A stretch of DNA of 43,490 nucleotides, from contig NZ_LLWQ01000216.1 of the NCBI RefSeq assembly GCF_001447385.1, positions 1-43,490 on the forward strand, in the 5' to 3' direction. Each line of letters begins with the position of its first letter. Position 1 is the first letter of the stretch. Below the pieces are notes generated by a model, which ran no database searches, had not been told where the DNA came from, and saw only the letters and a program-made list of their open reading frames with translations. Made by a program: the position numbers and the translations under genes. Below are positions 34,607-43,307 of the stretch, in pieces. Source of the DNA: Paracoccus sp. MKU1. Its GTDB lineage: Bacteria > Pseudomonadota > Alphaproteobacteria > Rhodobacterales > Rhodobacteraceae.

Positions 34607-35074
34607 ATGGCCTTGCTCACGGCCTTGCTGATCGGGCTGGTCTTTGGCGCGGGGATTGCGGTCTCGGGCATGGCCAATCCGGCGAAAGTGGTGAACTTCT
34701 TCGACATTGCCGGGTCCTGGGATCCGTCCCTGGCCCTGGTGATGGGCGGTGCGCTGGCGGTGGCCTATCCGGGCTACCGGCTGGTGCTGCGCCGGCCGGC
34801 CCCGGTGCTCGACCCGCGTTTTCACCTGCCCGAGCGGCGCAGGATCGACGCGGCGCTGGTCTGGGGCTCGGCGCTGTTCGGCATCGGCTGGGGGCTGTCG
34901 GGCTTCTGCCCCGGCGGGGCCATCCCCGCCATCGGCCTCCTCCGCCCCGAGCCGCTGATCTTTACCGCAACCATGGGCGCAGGCATCCTGGCCGCGAAGG
35001 CGCAGCAGCGATGGGCCGCAGAGCGACGAAGCGACCGCGCAAGGCGGCAAGGGGCGTGCCGCGGATGCGGCTGA
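34607..35074 (+). CDS. YeeE/YedE-type membrane protein (PmpB-like, DUF6691)
   Basis: 155 residues with about four hydrophobic segments. It starts LTALLIGLVFGAGIAVSGMANPAKVVNFFDIAGSWDPSLALVMGG (landmark residues 4-48) and has the second cysteine motif GLSGFCPGGAIPAIG. It forms the other half of the sulfur channel with the preceding gene. The basic C-terminal 20 residues overlap the start of the SulP gene and may be an extension without function. Confidence 0.92.
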   Translation: MALLTALLIGLVFGAGIAVSGMANPAKVVNFFDIAGSWDPSLALVMGGALAVAYPGYRLVLRRPAPVLDPRFHLPERRRIDAALVWGSALFGIGWGLSGFCPGGAIPAIGLLRPEPLIFTATMGAGILAAKAQQRWAAERRSDRARRQGACRGCG

Positions 35075-36843
35075 TCCGCCGCCTGCCGCTGCTGCAATGG
35101 GCGCGCGGCTATGGCGGGGCGATGCTCGGCGCCGACCTGCTGGCGGCGGTGATCGTCACCATCATGCTGATCCCGCAGAGCCTGGCCTATGCCATGCTGG
35201 CCAACCTGCCGCCCGAGGTCGGGCTTTATGCCTCGATCCTGCCGCTGGTCGCCTATGCGGTCTTCGGCACCTCGCGGGTGCTGGCGGTCGGGCCGGTGGC
35301 GGTGGTCTCGCTGATGACGGCCTCGGCCATTGGGCCGGTGGTGCAGGCGGGGCTGGCCGATCCGCTGACGGCCGCCGTGGTGCTGGCGCTGCTCTCGGGC
35401 GCGATGCTGGCGGCGGCGGGCATCTTCCGGCTGGGGTTCCTGGCGAATTTCCTGAGCCATCCGGTGATGTCGGGCTTCATCACCGCCTCGGGCATCCTGA
35501 TCGCGGCCGGGCAGGTCCGGCACCTGCTGGGCGTGGGCGGCACAGGCGCCACCCTGCCCGAGATCCTGCCCGCGCTGTTGGGCGCCCTGCCGCAGACCAA
35601 TCCCTGGACGCTGGCCGTCGGCACGGGCGCGCTGGGGTTTCTTTACGCGGCGCGGCGCTGGGGCAGGCGCGGGCTGGTGCGGGCCGGGCTGCCCGCCTGG
35701 CTGGCCGAGATGCTGGCACGGGCGGCGCCGATCCTGGCCGTCGCCTTGGCCATCGCGCTGGCCCAGGCGCTGGACCTGGGGGCCAGGGGCGTGGCGCTGG
35801 TCGGCGCCATCCCGCAGGGCCTGCCGCGGCTGGCGCTTCCGGGGCTGTCGGCCGAATTGCTGATGGCGCTGGCGCCGGCGGCGTTGCTGATCTCGGTCGT
35901 GGGCTTCGTCGAGTCGGTCTCGGTCGGCCAGACCCTGGCGGCGCGGCGGCGCGAGCGGATCGCGCCGGACCAGGAACTGATCGGCCTCGGCGCGGCCAAT
36001 ATCGCGGCAGGGCTCAGCGCGGGCTATCCGGTGACGGGGGGCTTCGCGCGTTCGGCGGTGAATGACGACGCCGGCGCGCAGACCCCGGCCGCGGGAATCT
36101 TCACCGCCATCGGCATCGCGCTGGCCGCGCTGTTCCTGACGCCGCTGCTGGCCGACCTGCCGCAGGCGGTGCTGGCGGCGACGATCATCCTGGCGGTGCT
36201 GTCGCTGGTGGATTTCCGCGCCATCCGCCGGGTTCTGGACTATTCGCCGCGCGATTTCCTGGCCATGGCGGCCACCATCCTGGTCACGCTGCTGGTGGGG
36301 ATCGAGCCGGGCATCAGCGCCGGGGTGGTCCTGTCGCTGGTCATGCAGCTTTACCGCAGCTCACGGCCGCATTCCGCCGTGGTGGGCCAGGTGCCGGGGA
36401 CCGAGCATTTCCGCAACATCGACCGCCACCGGGTGCTGGTCTGGCCCGAGATCCTGTCGCTGCGCGTCGATGAAAGCCTGTATTTCGCCAATTCCCGCTT
36501 TCTGGAAGATCGCATCGCCGCCCTGGTGGCCCAGAATCCGCGCGTGCGTCATGTGGTGCTGATGTGCCCGGCGGTGAACGATATCGACGCCAGCGCGCTG
36601 GAAAGCCTTGAGGAAATCAATCGCCGCCTAGCCGAAGGCGGGGTCAAGCTGCATCTCTCCGAGGTCAAGGGGCCGGTCATGGACCGGCTGCATCGCAGCG
36701 ATTTCCTGCGCCACCTGTCGGGCCGGGTCTTCCTGAGCCAGCACGAGGCCATCTGCCACCTGCGCCGCGAACTGGGCCCGGACGCGGCCCCGGCGCAAGA
36801 ACTGGGACCGGCTTGTTGCCGGGACGGTGTCTCAGGCGGATAG
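35065..36843 (+). CDS. SulP-family anion transporter with STAS domain
   Basis: About 592 residues. The membrane part has some 10-12 hydrophobic segments with SulP landmarks: LIPQSLAYAMLANLPPEVGLYASILP near residue 37, NFLSHPVMSGFITASG, and PVTGGFARSAVNDDAGAQTP. A C-terminal STAS domain covers about 435-560 (DESLYFANSRFLEDRI, VNDIDASALESLEEIN). I favour the ATG at 35065, ten bases inside pmpB; ATG 35011 would add 18 basic residues. In this operon it probably exports sulfite or sulfate from persulfide oxidation. Uptake of sulfate is the alternative. Confidence 0.92.
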   Translation: MRLIRRLPLLQWARGYGGAMLGADLLAAVIVTIMLIPQSLAYAMLANLPPEVGLYASILPLVAYAVFGTSRVLAVGPVAVVSLMTASAIGPVVQAGLADPLTAAVVLALLSGAMLAAAGIFRLGFLANFLSHPVMSGFITASGILIAAGQVRHLLGVGGTGATLPEILPALLGALPQTNPWTLAVGTGALGFLYAARRWGRRGLVRAGLPAWLAEMLARAAPILAVALAIALAQALDLGARGVALVGAIPQGLPRLALPGLSAELLMALAPAALLISVVGFVESVSVGQTLAARRRERIAPDQELIGLGAANIAAGLSAGYPVTGGFARSAVNDDAGAQTPAAGIFTAIGIALAALFLTPLLADLPQAVLAATIILAVLSLVDFRAIRRVLDYSPRDFLAMAATILVTLLVGIEPGISAGVVLSLVMQLYRSSRPHSAVVGQVPGTEHFRNIDRHRVLVWPEILSLRVDESLYFANSRFLEDRIAALVAQNPRVRHVVLMCPAVNDIDASALESLEEINRRLAEGGVKLHLSEVKGPVMDRLHRSDFLRHLSGRVFLSQHEAICHLRRELGPDAAPAQELGPACCRDGVSGG

Positions 36844-36912
36844 GCCGCGGCCTTGAATACCTACGGCAATGCGAACATATCCTTGGGACAGCTTCAGGAA
36901 CCGAGGTCGAGC

Positions 36913-37356
36913 ATGTCCGGCACCGACATCCAGATCGCCTGCACCGCCTGCGGCGCGACGAACCGCCTGCCGCCCGGGCGCGACCCGCGCGAGGCGCGCT
37001 GCGGCAAATGCCGCGCGGCGCTGTTCTCCGGCCAGCCCGCCGACGTGGACGGGCCGATGTTCCAGCGCCAGATCGGCCGCAGTTCGATCCCGGTTCTGGT
37101 CGATGTCTGGGCACCCTGGTGCGGCCCCTGCCGGATGATGGCGCCGGAATTCGCCCGCGCCGCCGGGATGCTGGAGCCGGAGATGCGGCTGATCAAGCTG
37201 AACTCCGAGGCCGAGCCGCAGACCGCCGCCGCCTTGGGCATTCGCGGCATTCCGACGCTGCTGCTCTATCGCGGCGGGCGCGAGGTGGCGCGGCAATCCG
37301 GCGCCATGGATGCCGCCGGGATCGCCGGCTGGGCGCGCGCACAACTGCGCCACTGA
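36913..37356 (+). CDS. trxC: Thioredoxin 2 (zinc-binding)
   Basis: 147-residue cytoplasmic disulfide reductase. The N-terminal zinc finger is formed by Cys10, Cys13, Cys30 and Cys33, and the active site WCGPC spans 69-73, with the cis-Pro in GIPTLL. This two-part layout defines TrxC rather than TrxA. The start at 36913 gives the standard N terminus; in-frame extension upstream has no support. It lies 69 bases after the sulP gene and may be part of the same stress response. Confidence 0.95.
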   Translation: MSGTDIQIACTACGATNRLPPGRDPREARCGKCRAALFSGQPADVDGPMFQRQIGRSSIPVLVDVWAPWCGPCRMMAPEFARAAGMLEPEMRLIKLNSEAEPQTAAALGIRGIPTLLLYRGGREVARQSGAMDAAGIAGWARAQLRH

Positions 37357-37424
37357 AGCCAGAGCGGTTGCCCGCGCCGCCCGCTCGGCTATGCTGGAGA
37401 CCGGACGGAAACGCGGGGGACAGC

Positions 37425-38399
37425 ATGGGCCAGTTGATCGACGGTGTCTGGCATGACGAATGGTATGACACGGAAAGCAGCGGCGGACGCTTCCAGCGCA
37501 GCGTGACCGCCTGGCGCAACTGGATCACCCCGGACGGCAGCCCGGGCCCCAGCGGCAAGGGCGGTTTTCCCGCGGAAAGCGGGCGTTATCACCTTTATGT
37601 CTCCTATGCCTGCCCCTGGGCGCATCGCACGCTGATCTTCCGCGCGATCAAGGGGCTGGCGCGGCATATCGACGTCTCGGCCGTGCATCCGGACATGCTG
37701 TCCGAAGGCTGGACTTTCGCCACCGATTTCCCCGGCGCGACCGGGGACGGGCTGTTCGGCCTGCCCTATCTGCGCGACCTCTACCTGAAGGTGGACCCGA
37801 AAGCCTCGGGCCGGGTGACGGTGCCGGTGTTGTGGGACAAGACGCAGGGCACCATCGTCAGCAACGAAAGCGCCGAGATCATCCGCATGTTCAACTCGGC
37901 CTTCGACGGGCTGACCGACAACGGCGACGATTACTGCCCGGCCGAGTTGCTGGGCCAGATCGATGCAATGAACGAGCGCATCTACGACCGGGTGAACAAC
38001 GGCGTCTACAAGGCGGGCTTCGCCACCACGCAGGCCGCCTATGACGAGGCCGTGGGGCCGCTGTTCGAGACGCTGGACTGGCTGGAGAGCCACCTGGCCG
38101 CGAACCGCTATCTTTGCGGCGAGCGCATCACCGAGGCGGATTGGCGGCTGTTCACCACCACGCTGCGCTTCGATCCGGTCTATCACACGCATTTCAAATG
38201 CAACCGGCGCTGGCTGCGCGAATATCCGAACCTCTGGGGCTGGACGCGCGAGCTTTATCAATGGCCGGGCGTGGCCGAGACGGTGCATTTCGACCATATC
38301 GTGCGGCATTACCATTACAGCCATGTCACGATAAACCCGCATCGCATCATCCCGATCAATCCGCTGATCGACTGGCACGAGCCGCACGGCCGGGGCTGA
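37425..38399 (+). CDS. Glutathionyl-hydroquinone reductase (YqjG/PcpF family)
   Basis: 324-residue Xi-class glutathione transferase that reduces glutathionyl-hydroquinones to hydroquinones with release of oxidised glutathione. The active-site cysteine is Cys63 in YACPWAHR. Family landmarks are PVLWDKTQGTIVSNESAEIIRMFN, RYLCGERITEADWRLFTTTLRFDPVYHTHFKCN (around 230-262) and the C-terminal HYHYSHVTINPHRIIP. GGGGGACAGC precedes the ATG. It follows trxC, so both serve thiol and quinone redox balance. Confidence 0.95.
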   Translation: MGQLIDGVWHDEWYDTESSGGRFQRSVTAWRNWITPDGSPGPSGKGGFPAESGRYHLYVSYACPWAHRTLIFRAIKGLARHIDVSAVHPDMLSEGWTFATDFPGATGDGLFGLPYLRDLYLKVDPKASGRVTVPVLWDKTQGTIVSNESAEIIRMFNSAFDGLTDNGDDYCPAELLGQIDAMNERIYDRVNNGVYKAGFATTQAAYDEAVGPLFETLDWLESHLAANRYLCGERITEADWRLFTTTLRFDPVYHTHFKCNRRWLREYPNLWGWTRELYQWPGVAETVHFDHIVRHYHYSHVTINPHRIIPINPLIDWHEPHGRG

Positions 38400-38409
38400 G
38401 ACAAGGCGT

Positions 38410-38454
38410 CGCGGGGCTTTCCTAGGGTTTCCCTCGGGATTGACAAGCCCCGCG
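38410..38454 (+). terminator. Long-loop hairpin after the hydroquinone reductase gene
   Basis: CGCGGGGCTT (38410-38419) pairs exactly with AAGCCCCGCG (38445-38454) across a 25-base loop. It starts ten bases past the stop codon. The 3' arm abuts the -35 element of the efe promoter, so it may link termination of one gene with initiation of the next. Confidence 0.5.
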
Positions 38455-38467
38455 GGCGGCGTATTGC
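38440..38467 (+). promoter_or_regulatory. Putative sigma-70 promoter of the efe operon
   Basis: TTGACA at 38440-38445 and TATTGC at 38462-38467, spacer 16 bases. It leaves a leader of about 100 bases before efeU. I see no clear Fur or Irr box, but RirA-type iron boxes are hard to judge by eye. Confidence 0.55.
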
Positions 38468-38575
38468 TTTTCCCGTCGGCCCGCTTTGGCCGATGACCTT
38501 GCCGCGATGCCCTTCCGGCCGGCGCGATCCGCCGCCACCGGACCCGCACCACGACAAAATGTTGGGGAAAGGCCG

Positions 38576-39421
38576 ATGCTGGCACCGTTTCTCATCATGC
38601 TGCGCGAGGGCTTGGAGGCGGCCCTGATCGTCGGCATCATCGCCGGTTACCTGCGCCAGACCGGACGCCGCGCTTGGCTGCCCGCGATCTGGGTCGGCGT
38701 TTTCCTTGCCGTCGCCATGGCGCTGTTCGCCGGCGCGGCGATCCAGCTGGTCAACAGCGGCTTTCCGCAAAAGACGCAGGAACTGTTCGAGGCGGTGATC
38801 GGGCTGGTCGCCGTCGCCGTGCTGACCGGCATGGTGTTCTGGATGCGCCGGGCCGCGCGCTCGATCAAGGCCGAGCTGCATTCCGGCATCGACGAAGCGC
38901 TGGCGCATCAAGACAGCGCCGGCACCTGGGCGCTGATCGGCATGGTCTTTCTGGCCGTGGCGCGCGAGGGGCTGGAATCGGTGTTCTTCCTGCTGGCGAT
39001 CTTCCAGCAAAGCCGGGATAGCGCGGCGCCCATCGGCGCGCTTCTGGGCGTGATCGTCGCCATCGGCGCCGGCTGGGGCATCTATGCCGGCGCGCTGCGG
39101 CTGGACCTGCGCCGCTTCTTTCGCTGGACCGGGGTGTTCATCCTGCTGGTCGCGGCGGGGCTGCTGGCCGGCTCGGTCCGCGCGCTGCACGAGGCCGGGC
39201 TGTGGAACGGCTTGCAGGACCGGATCTATGACCTGAGCCGCACCCTGCCGGAATCGAGCCCGCTGGGCACGGTTCTGTCCGGCCTTCTGGGCTATCGCGA
39301 GGCGCCCACGCTGGGCGAGGCGCTGGTCTGGGGCGTCTTCCTGGCGGTGACGCTGGTGCTTTTCCTCAGGCCGCAGGCAGGCCCCCTGCCCGCCCGGCCG
39401 CGGACCGCGGGGCGCAAATGA
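38576..39421 (+). CDS. efeU: Iron permease EfeU (FTR1 family)
   Basis: 281-residue inner-membrane iron permease with about seven hydrophobic segments. The two iron-binding REGLE motifs are intact: REGLEA at 10-15 and REGLES at 130-135. The start at 38576 puts the first motif at the usual place near the N terminus; an earlier in-frame start only adds Arg/Pro-rich residues. It imports iron delivered by EfeO/EfeB and is coupled to efeO by an ATGA overlap. Confidence 0.95.
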   Translation: MLAPFLIMLREGLEAALIVGIIAGYLRQTGRRAWLPAIWVGVFLAVAMALFAGAAIQLVNSGFPQKTQELFEAVIGLVAVAVLTGMVFWMRRAARSIKAELHSGIDEALAHQDSAGTWALIGMVFLAVAREGLESVFFLLAIFQQSRDSAAPIGALLGVIVAIGAGWGIYAGALRLDLRRFFRWTGVFILLVAAGLLAGSVRALHEAGLWNGLQDRIYDLSRTLPESSPLGTVLSGLLGYREAPTLGEALVWGVFLAVTLVLFLRPQAGPLPARPRTAGRK

Positions 39422-40575
39422 GTTCACCCTCGAAAGGCATTTACCTGGCGGTCGCGGGCGCGGCGGTGTTGGCCGTCGCCGGCGGCGTAGCCTTCTGGCA
39501 GGCGACACAGCAGACTGCCGGCACGCAGACCGGCGCCGACCAGTTGGTGACCGTGAACGCCACCACCTGCGAGCCCAATGCCATCACCGTGCCCGGCGGG
39601 CGGCGCAGCTTCGAGATCGTGAACGCCAGCGACCGCCCCATCGAATGGGAGATCCTGAACGGCGTCATGGTGGTGGCCGAGCGCGAGAACATCGCCCCGG
39701 GCTTCCGCAGCATGCTGGAGGTGCAACTGGCGCCGGGCGAATATGCCATCACCTGCGGCCTGCTGTCGAACCCGCGCGGCAAACTGACCGTGACGCCATC
39801 GGACGAGGCCGCGGCCGCCGCCTCGGAAGTCACGCTGCGCAAGTTCCTGGGGCCGCTGTCGGAATACCGCGTCTATCTGGTCATGCAGGGCAATGCCGCC
39901 GTGAAGGCCGCCGAGACGCTGCGCGACGCCATCGCCGCGAATGATCTTGAGGCCGCGCGCGAGGCATGGCGCCAGGCCCGCCTGCCCTATCGCCGCATCG
40001 AGCCGCTGGCCTATCGCTTCTCGGACCTGGAAGAGCGCATCGACGCCCGCGCCGCCTATTTGCAGGGGCGCGAACAAGACCCCGCCTTCACCGGCTATCA
40101 CCGCATCGAATACGGGCTTTTCGCCGAAAACAGCACCGAGGGGCTGGCACCCCTTGCGGACGCGCTGGTCGCCGACCTGACGGAGTTGGCCGCCCGGCTG
40201 AAACAGGCGCCGCTGGACCCCGGCCTGCTGATCGAGATGCCGGGCGAAAGCGCGCTTCAGATCGCGCAGGGCCAGCTGCCGCAGGGCGAGAACCTTTATG
40301 CCGGCAACGACTTGCAGGATCTCGGCGCCAGCCTGGAGGGGATCGGCAAGCTGGCCGGCTTGTTGCGGCAGGTGGTGGCCGAGGTCGATCCGGCGCTGGA
40401 CACGGTGATCGGACAGGACATGCAGGCGGTCCAGGCCCGTCTTGCCGAGGTCGAGGCGCAGGGCCATCCCGGCTATGGCGACGTGCCGCAGGACGCCCGC
40501 GCCGCGCTGGCCGCCGACCTCACGCGGCTTTCCGAAAGCCTGCGCAAATTGCAACCCGCCATCGGGATGAACTGA
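39418..40575 (+). CDS. efeO: EfeO, periplasmic iron-uptake protein with cupredoxin and M75 domains
   Basis: 385 residues. A signal or anchor segment (about 8-28) leads into a cupredoxin domain (about 40-128, with TCEPNAITVPGG and GEYAITCGL). The C-terminal EfeO/M75 (imelysin-like) domain carries the HxxE motif at His228-Glu231 (YHRIEYGLF). The protein binds iron or copper in the periplasm and passes iron to EfeU. ATGA overlap with efeU before it; efeB starts one base after it. Confidence 0.94.
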   Translation: MSSPSKGIYLAVAGAAVLAVAGGVAFWQATQQTAGTQTGADQLVTVNATTCEPNAITVPGGRRSFEIVNASDRPIEWEILNGVMVVAERENIAPGFRSMLEVQLAPGEYAITCGLLSNPRGKLTVTPSDEAAAAASEVTLRKFLGPLSEYRVYLVMQGNAAVKAAETLRDAIAANDLEAAREAWRQARLPYRRIEPLAYRFSDLEERIDARAAYLQGREQDPAFTGYHRIEYGLFAENSTEGLAPLADALVADLTELAARLKQAPLDPGLLIEMPGESALQIAQGQLPQGENLYAGNDLQDLGASLEGIGKLAGLLRQVVAEVDPALDTVIGQDMQAVQARLAEVEAQGHPGYGDVPQDARAALAADLTRLSESLRKLQPAIGMN

Positions 40576-40576
40576 C

Positions 40577-41893
40577 ATGAGCGACCAGGACCGCCTTTCC
40601 ACCACGCGCCGTACCCTTCTGAGGCAGCTTGGACTGGGCGCCCTGGGCGGGACCATTGCGGGCCTGGGTATCCCGGGCCTGTCCGCCGGGGCGCAGGACG
40701 GGCCGCCCAAGCAAGGGCCGCAGGTGGTCGATGCGCCGCCGGGCCATGCCGAAACCGCCGCGCAGCGCGTACCCTTCCATGGCAGGCACCAGGCCGGCAT
40801 TCTGACCCCGCGCCCGGCCAGCGGCATCTTTGCCGCCTTCGACGTGGTGATCTCGTCCCTCGACGATTTCGAGCGAATGCTGCGGCTGCTGACCGAGCGC
40901 GCCGTGTTCCTGACCCAGGGCGGCGCGGTACCGGCACGCGACCCGAAACTGCCGCCCGCCGATTCCGGCCTGCTGGGCCCGGTGATCGCGCCGGACAACC
41001 TGACGATCACCCTGGGCCTGGGCGCCTCGTTCTTCGACAGGCACGACTGGCTTGCCGGGCTGAAGCCGGCGCGGCTGCAACGCATGGTGCAGTTCCCCAA
41101 TGACGCGCTGGACCCGGCGCTGTGCCATGGCGACCTGTCGCTGCAATTCTGCGCCAACCTGCCGGACACCAACATCCACGCCCTGCGCGACATCGTGAAG
41201 AACCTGTCCGAATTCCTGGTGCTGCGCTGGATGATCGAGGGCTCGGTCCCGCCGGTGCCGCCCGCCCCCGACGGCTCGACCCCGAGCGCGCGGAACTTCC
41301 TGGGCTTCCGCGACGGTTCGGCCAACCCGGATGCCAATGACGCGGCGCTGATGGAGCGCGTGGTCTGGACCCACGGCCCGGACGAGCCGGAATGGACCCA
41401 TGGCGGCAGCTACCAGGCCGTCCGAGTGATCCGCAATTTCGTCGAACGCTGGGACCGCGCCCCCTTGGCCGAGCAGGAGCGCATCTTCGGCCGCACCAAG
41501 ATGACCGGGGCGCCCTTGGACGCGCCCGAGGCCAGCGAATACGACGTGCCCGACTACACTGCCGACCCGGACGGCACCGCAACGCCGCCGGATTCGCATA
41601 TCCGCCTGGCCAATCCGCGCACCCCGGAAAGCGGGCGGAACCTGATGCTGCGCCGCCCCTTCAACTATTCCCGCGGCGTGCTGAAGAACGGCCAGCTCGA
41701 CCAGGGCCTGCTGTTCATCGCCTATCAGGCCGATCTGGAGGCGGGCTTCATCGCCGTGCAGAACCAGCTGAACGGCGAGCCGCTGGAGGAATATATCAAG
41801 CCGGTGGGCGGGGGCTATTTCTTTGCCCTGCCCGGCGCCGCGGCCGGGGGTTACCTCGGCTCGTCCCTTGTCAACGCAGCCAGGCGGGGTTGA
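40577..41893 (+). CDS. efeB: EfeB, Tat-exported Dyp-type haem peroxidase
   Basis: 438 residues, exported by Tat: TTRRTLLRQLG followed by a hydrophobic Gly/Leu stretch. The distal catalytic Asp246 is in GFRDGSANP, the GXXDG signature of Dyp peroxidases. A His in EPEWTHGGSYQAVRVIRN and downstream FNYSRG and GLLFIAYQADLEAGF are also typical. In EfeUOB systems the peroxidase helps oxidise ferrous iron, or release haem iron, for uptake. It is the third gene of the operon, with a 39-base gap before efeM. Confidence 0.95.
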   Translation: MSDQDRLSTTRRTLLRQLGLGALGGTIAGLGIPGLSAGAQDGPPKQGPQVVDAPPGHAETAAQRVPFHGRHQAGILTPRPASGIFAAFDVVISSLDDFERMLRLLTERAVFLTQGGAVPARDPKLPPADSGLLGPVIAPDNLTITLGLGASFFDRHDWLAGLKPARLQRMVQFPNDALDPALCHGDLSLQFCANLPDTNIHALRDIVKNLSEFLVLRWMIEGSVPPVPPAPDGSTPSARNFLGFRDGSANPDANDAALMERVVWTHGPDEPEWTHGGSYQAVRVIRNFVERWDRAPLAEQERIFGRTKMTGAPLDAPEASEYDVPDYTADPDGTATPPDSHIRLANPRTPESGRNLMLRRPFNYSRGVLKNGQLDQGLLFIAYQADLEAGFIAVQNQLNGEPLEEYIKPVGGGYFFALPGAAAGGYLGSSLVNAARRG

Positions 41894-41932
41894 TCCGCCA
41901 AGCCGGGAAACCATCAAACGGGAGTTGGAACG

Positions 41933-42760
41933 ATGGTCGGACAGTATCTGAAGACGACGGCCCTGGCACTGGCCATGGGCGGCTGGGGCCTGGGCGCCAT
42001 GGCGGCGGATCCCTCGCTGGACCTGGTCGGGCCGCTGGCGGAATACAAGCTCTATGTCGCGGAAAACACCGCCAAGCTGGTCGAGGACACCACCGCCTTC
42101 ACCGATGCGGTCAAGGCCGGCGAAGTGGAAAAGGCCAAGTCGCTTTTCGCCCCGACCCGCACCAGCTATGAGAAGATCGAGCCCATCGCCGAGCTGTTCT
42201 CGGATCTCGACGTCTCGATCGACGCGCGCGCCGACGATTACGAGCAGGCCGAGCAGGACCCGGCCTTCACCGGCTTCCACCGCATCGAATACGGGCTTTG
42301 GGAGCAGGGCTCGACCGAGGGGCTGGCAGAATATGCCGACAAGCTGCTGGCCGATGTGAAGGAGCTCGACACGCGCATCAATGACCTGACCTTCCCGCCC
42401 GAGATCGTGGTGGGCGGTGCCGCCGTGCTGATGGAGGAGGTTGCCGCCACCAAGATCTCGGGCGAGGAGGACCGCTATTCACGCACCGACCTGTGGGATT
42501 TCGACGCGAATTTCGAGGGCGCGCAAAAGATCTATGACCTGCTGCGCCCGCTGATCGCCGAGAACGAGGCCGATTTCCTCGCCAAGGTGGACGGCAATTT
42601 CGCGGCGGTGGACGAGGTGCTGGAGAAATACCGCAGCGCCGAAGGCGGCTTCGTCTCTTACGAGGAACTGACCGATGCGGATCGCAATGCGCTTTCGGCC
42701 AAGGTGAACACGCTGGCCGAGGATCTCGCGACGCTGCGCGGCAAGTTGGGCCTGGGCTGA
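41933..42760 (+). CDS. EfeM-type iron-uptake protein (M75 domain only)
   Basis: 275 residues with a Sec signal peptide ending in GAMAA near residue 24. The rest is one M75/EfeO domain with HxxE at His116-Glu119 (FHRIEYGLWEQGSTEG). It lacks the cupredoxin domain of the EfeO two genes upstream and matches the short EfeM form described in Pseudomonas. Its domain is clearly related to that of EfeO (compare AFTGYHRIEYGLF with AFTGFHRIEYGLW), so the pair probably arose by duplication. GGGAGTTGG precedes the ATG. Confidence 0.92.
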   Translation: MVGQYLKTTALALAMGGWGLGAMAADPSLDLVGPLAEYKLYVAENTAKLVEDTTAFTDAVKAGEVEKAKSLFAPTRTSYEKIEPIAELFSDLDVSIDARADDYEQAEQDPAFTGFHRIEYGLWEQGSTEGLAEYADKLLADVKELDTRINDLTFPPEIVVGGAAVLMEEVAATKISGEEDRYSRTDLWDFDANFEGAQKIYDLLRPLIAENEADFLAKVDGNFAAVDEVLEKYRSAEGGFVSYEELTDADRNALSAKVNTLAEDLATLRGKLGLG

Positions 42761-42769
42761 GTGCCGGCG

Positions 42770-42794
42770 GGCGAAGCGGTGCCGCCGCTTCGCC
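42770..42794 (+). terminator. Terminator-like hairpin after efeM
   Basis: GGCGAAGCGG and CCGCTTCGCC, ten perfect pairs around a TGCCG loop, ten bases after the efeM stop. There is no strong T run, but it is the best terminator candidate for the efe operon. Confidence 0.6.
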
Positions 42795-42903
42795 GACCCT
42801 GTCCCGGGCAGCGTCCGGCGGCAGGATTCCCGAATGAAGGCAAGTTCTTTCAACGGGTTGGGGCGTTAGTCGGGAATTTTGCACTGTGGCTGCATTTTTC
42901 CGC

Positions 42904-42932
42904 TTGCACCTTCCGGCGCGCCCTCCTATACG
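42904..42932 (+). promoter_or_regulatory. Promoter of tRNA-Ala
   Basis: TTGCAC at 42904-42909 and TATACG at 42927-42932 with the ideal 17-base spacer. Predicted start near 42939, about 37 bases before the mature tRNA end. A GC-rich stretch after the -10, as in stable-RNA promoters, fits stringent control. Confidence 0.65.
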
Positions 42933-42975
42933 ACGCCTCACACGGGCGCCGGAGACGCCGCCCGAGACCTCCGGT

Positions 42976-43051
<76 letters not shown>

Positions 43052-43307
43052 AATCTATCGCATATTCGGATTGATTATTAGCCGGTTAGGCGAATACCGC
43101 CGCGTGTCACCCCGCGCTCGCCCCCACACCCGAAAAAAGATGCTGCTGGATCTCGCTGGACGTTCAGCGACCCGTGTAGCCCGGATGCGAGCCGGATCGA
43201 GGTGTTAGATTCCGGGCGCAACTAGGAGCCTTCGCGCCCGTTCTGGAGGCCGAAGCGGCGGGCATCACTTCAAACCCGGATCGGCTAGTGTCCAGGCTCA
43301 TTGAGTT
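43052..43307. other. Non-coding stretch between tRNA-Ala and the IS fragment
   Basis: No gene, RNA or clear terminator is seen in these 256 bases. A short open stretch around 43223-43290 could be read as a scrap of coding sequence (AFAPVLEAEAAGITSNPDRL), but it has no start and ends at the insertion-sequence boundary, so it may be a relic of an interrupted gene. The outer end of the insertion sequence probably lies near 43285-43300. Confidence 0.4.
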
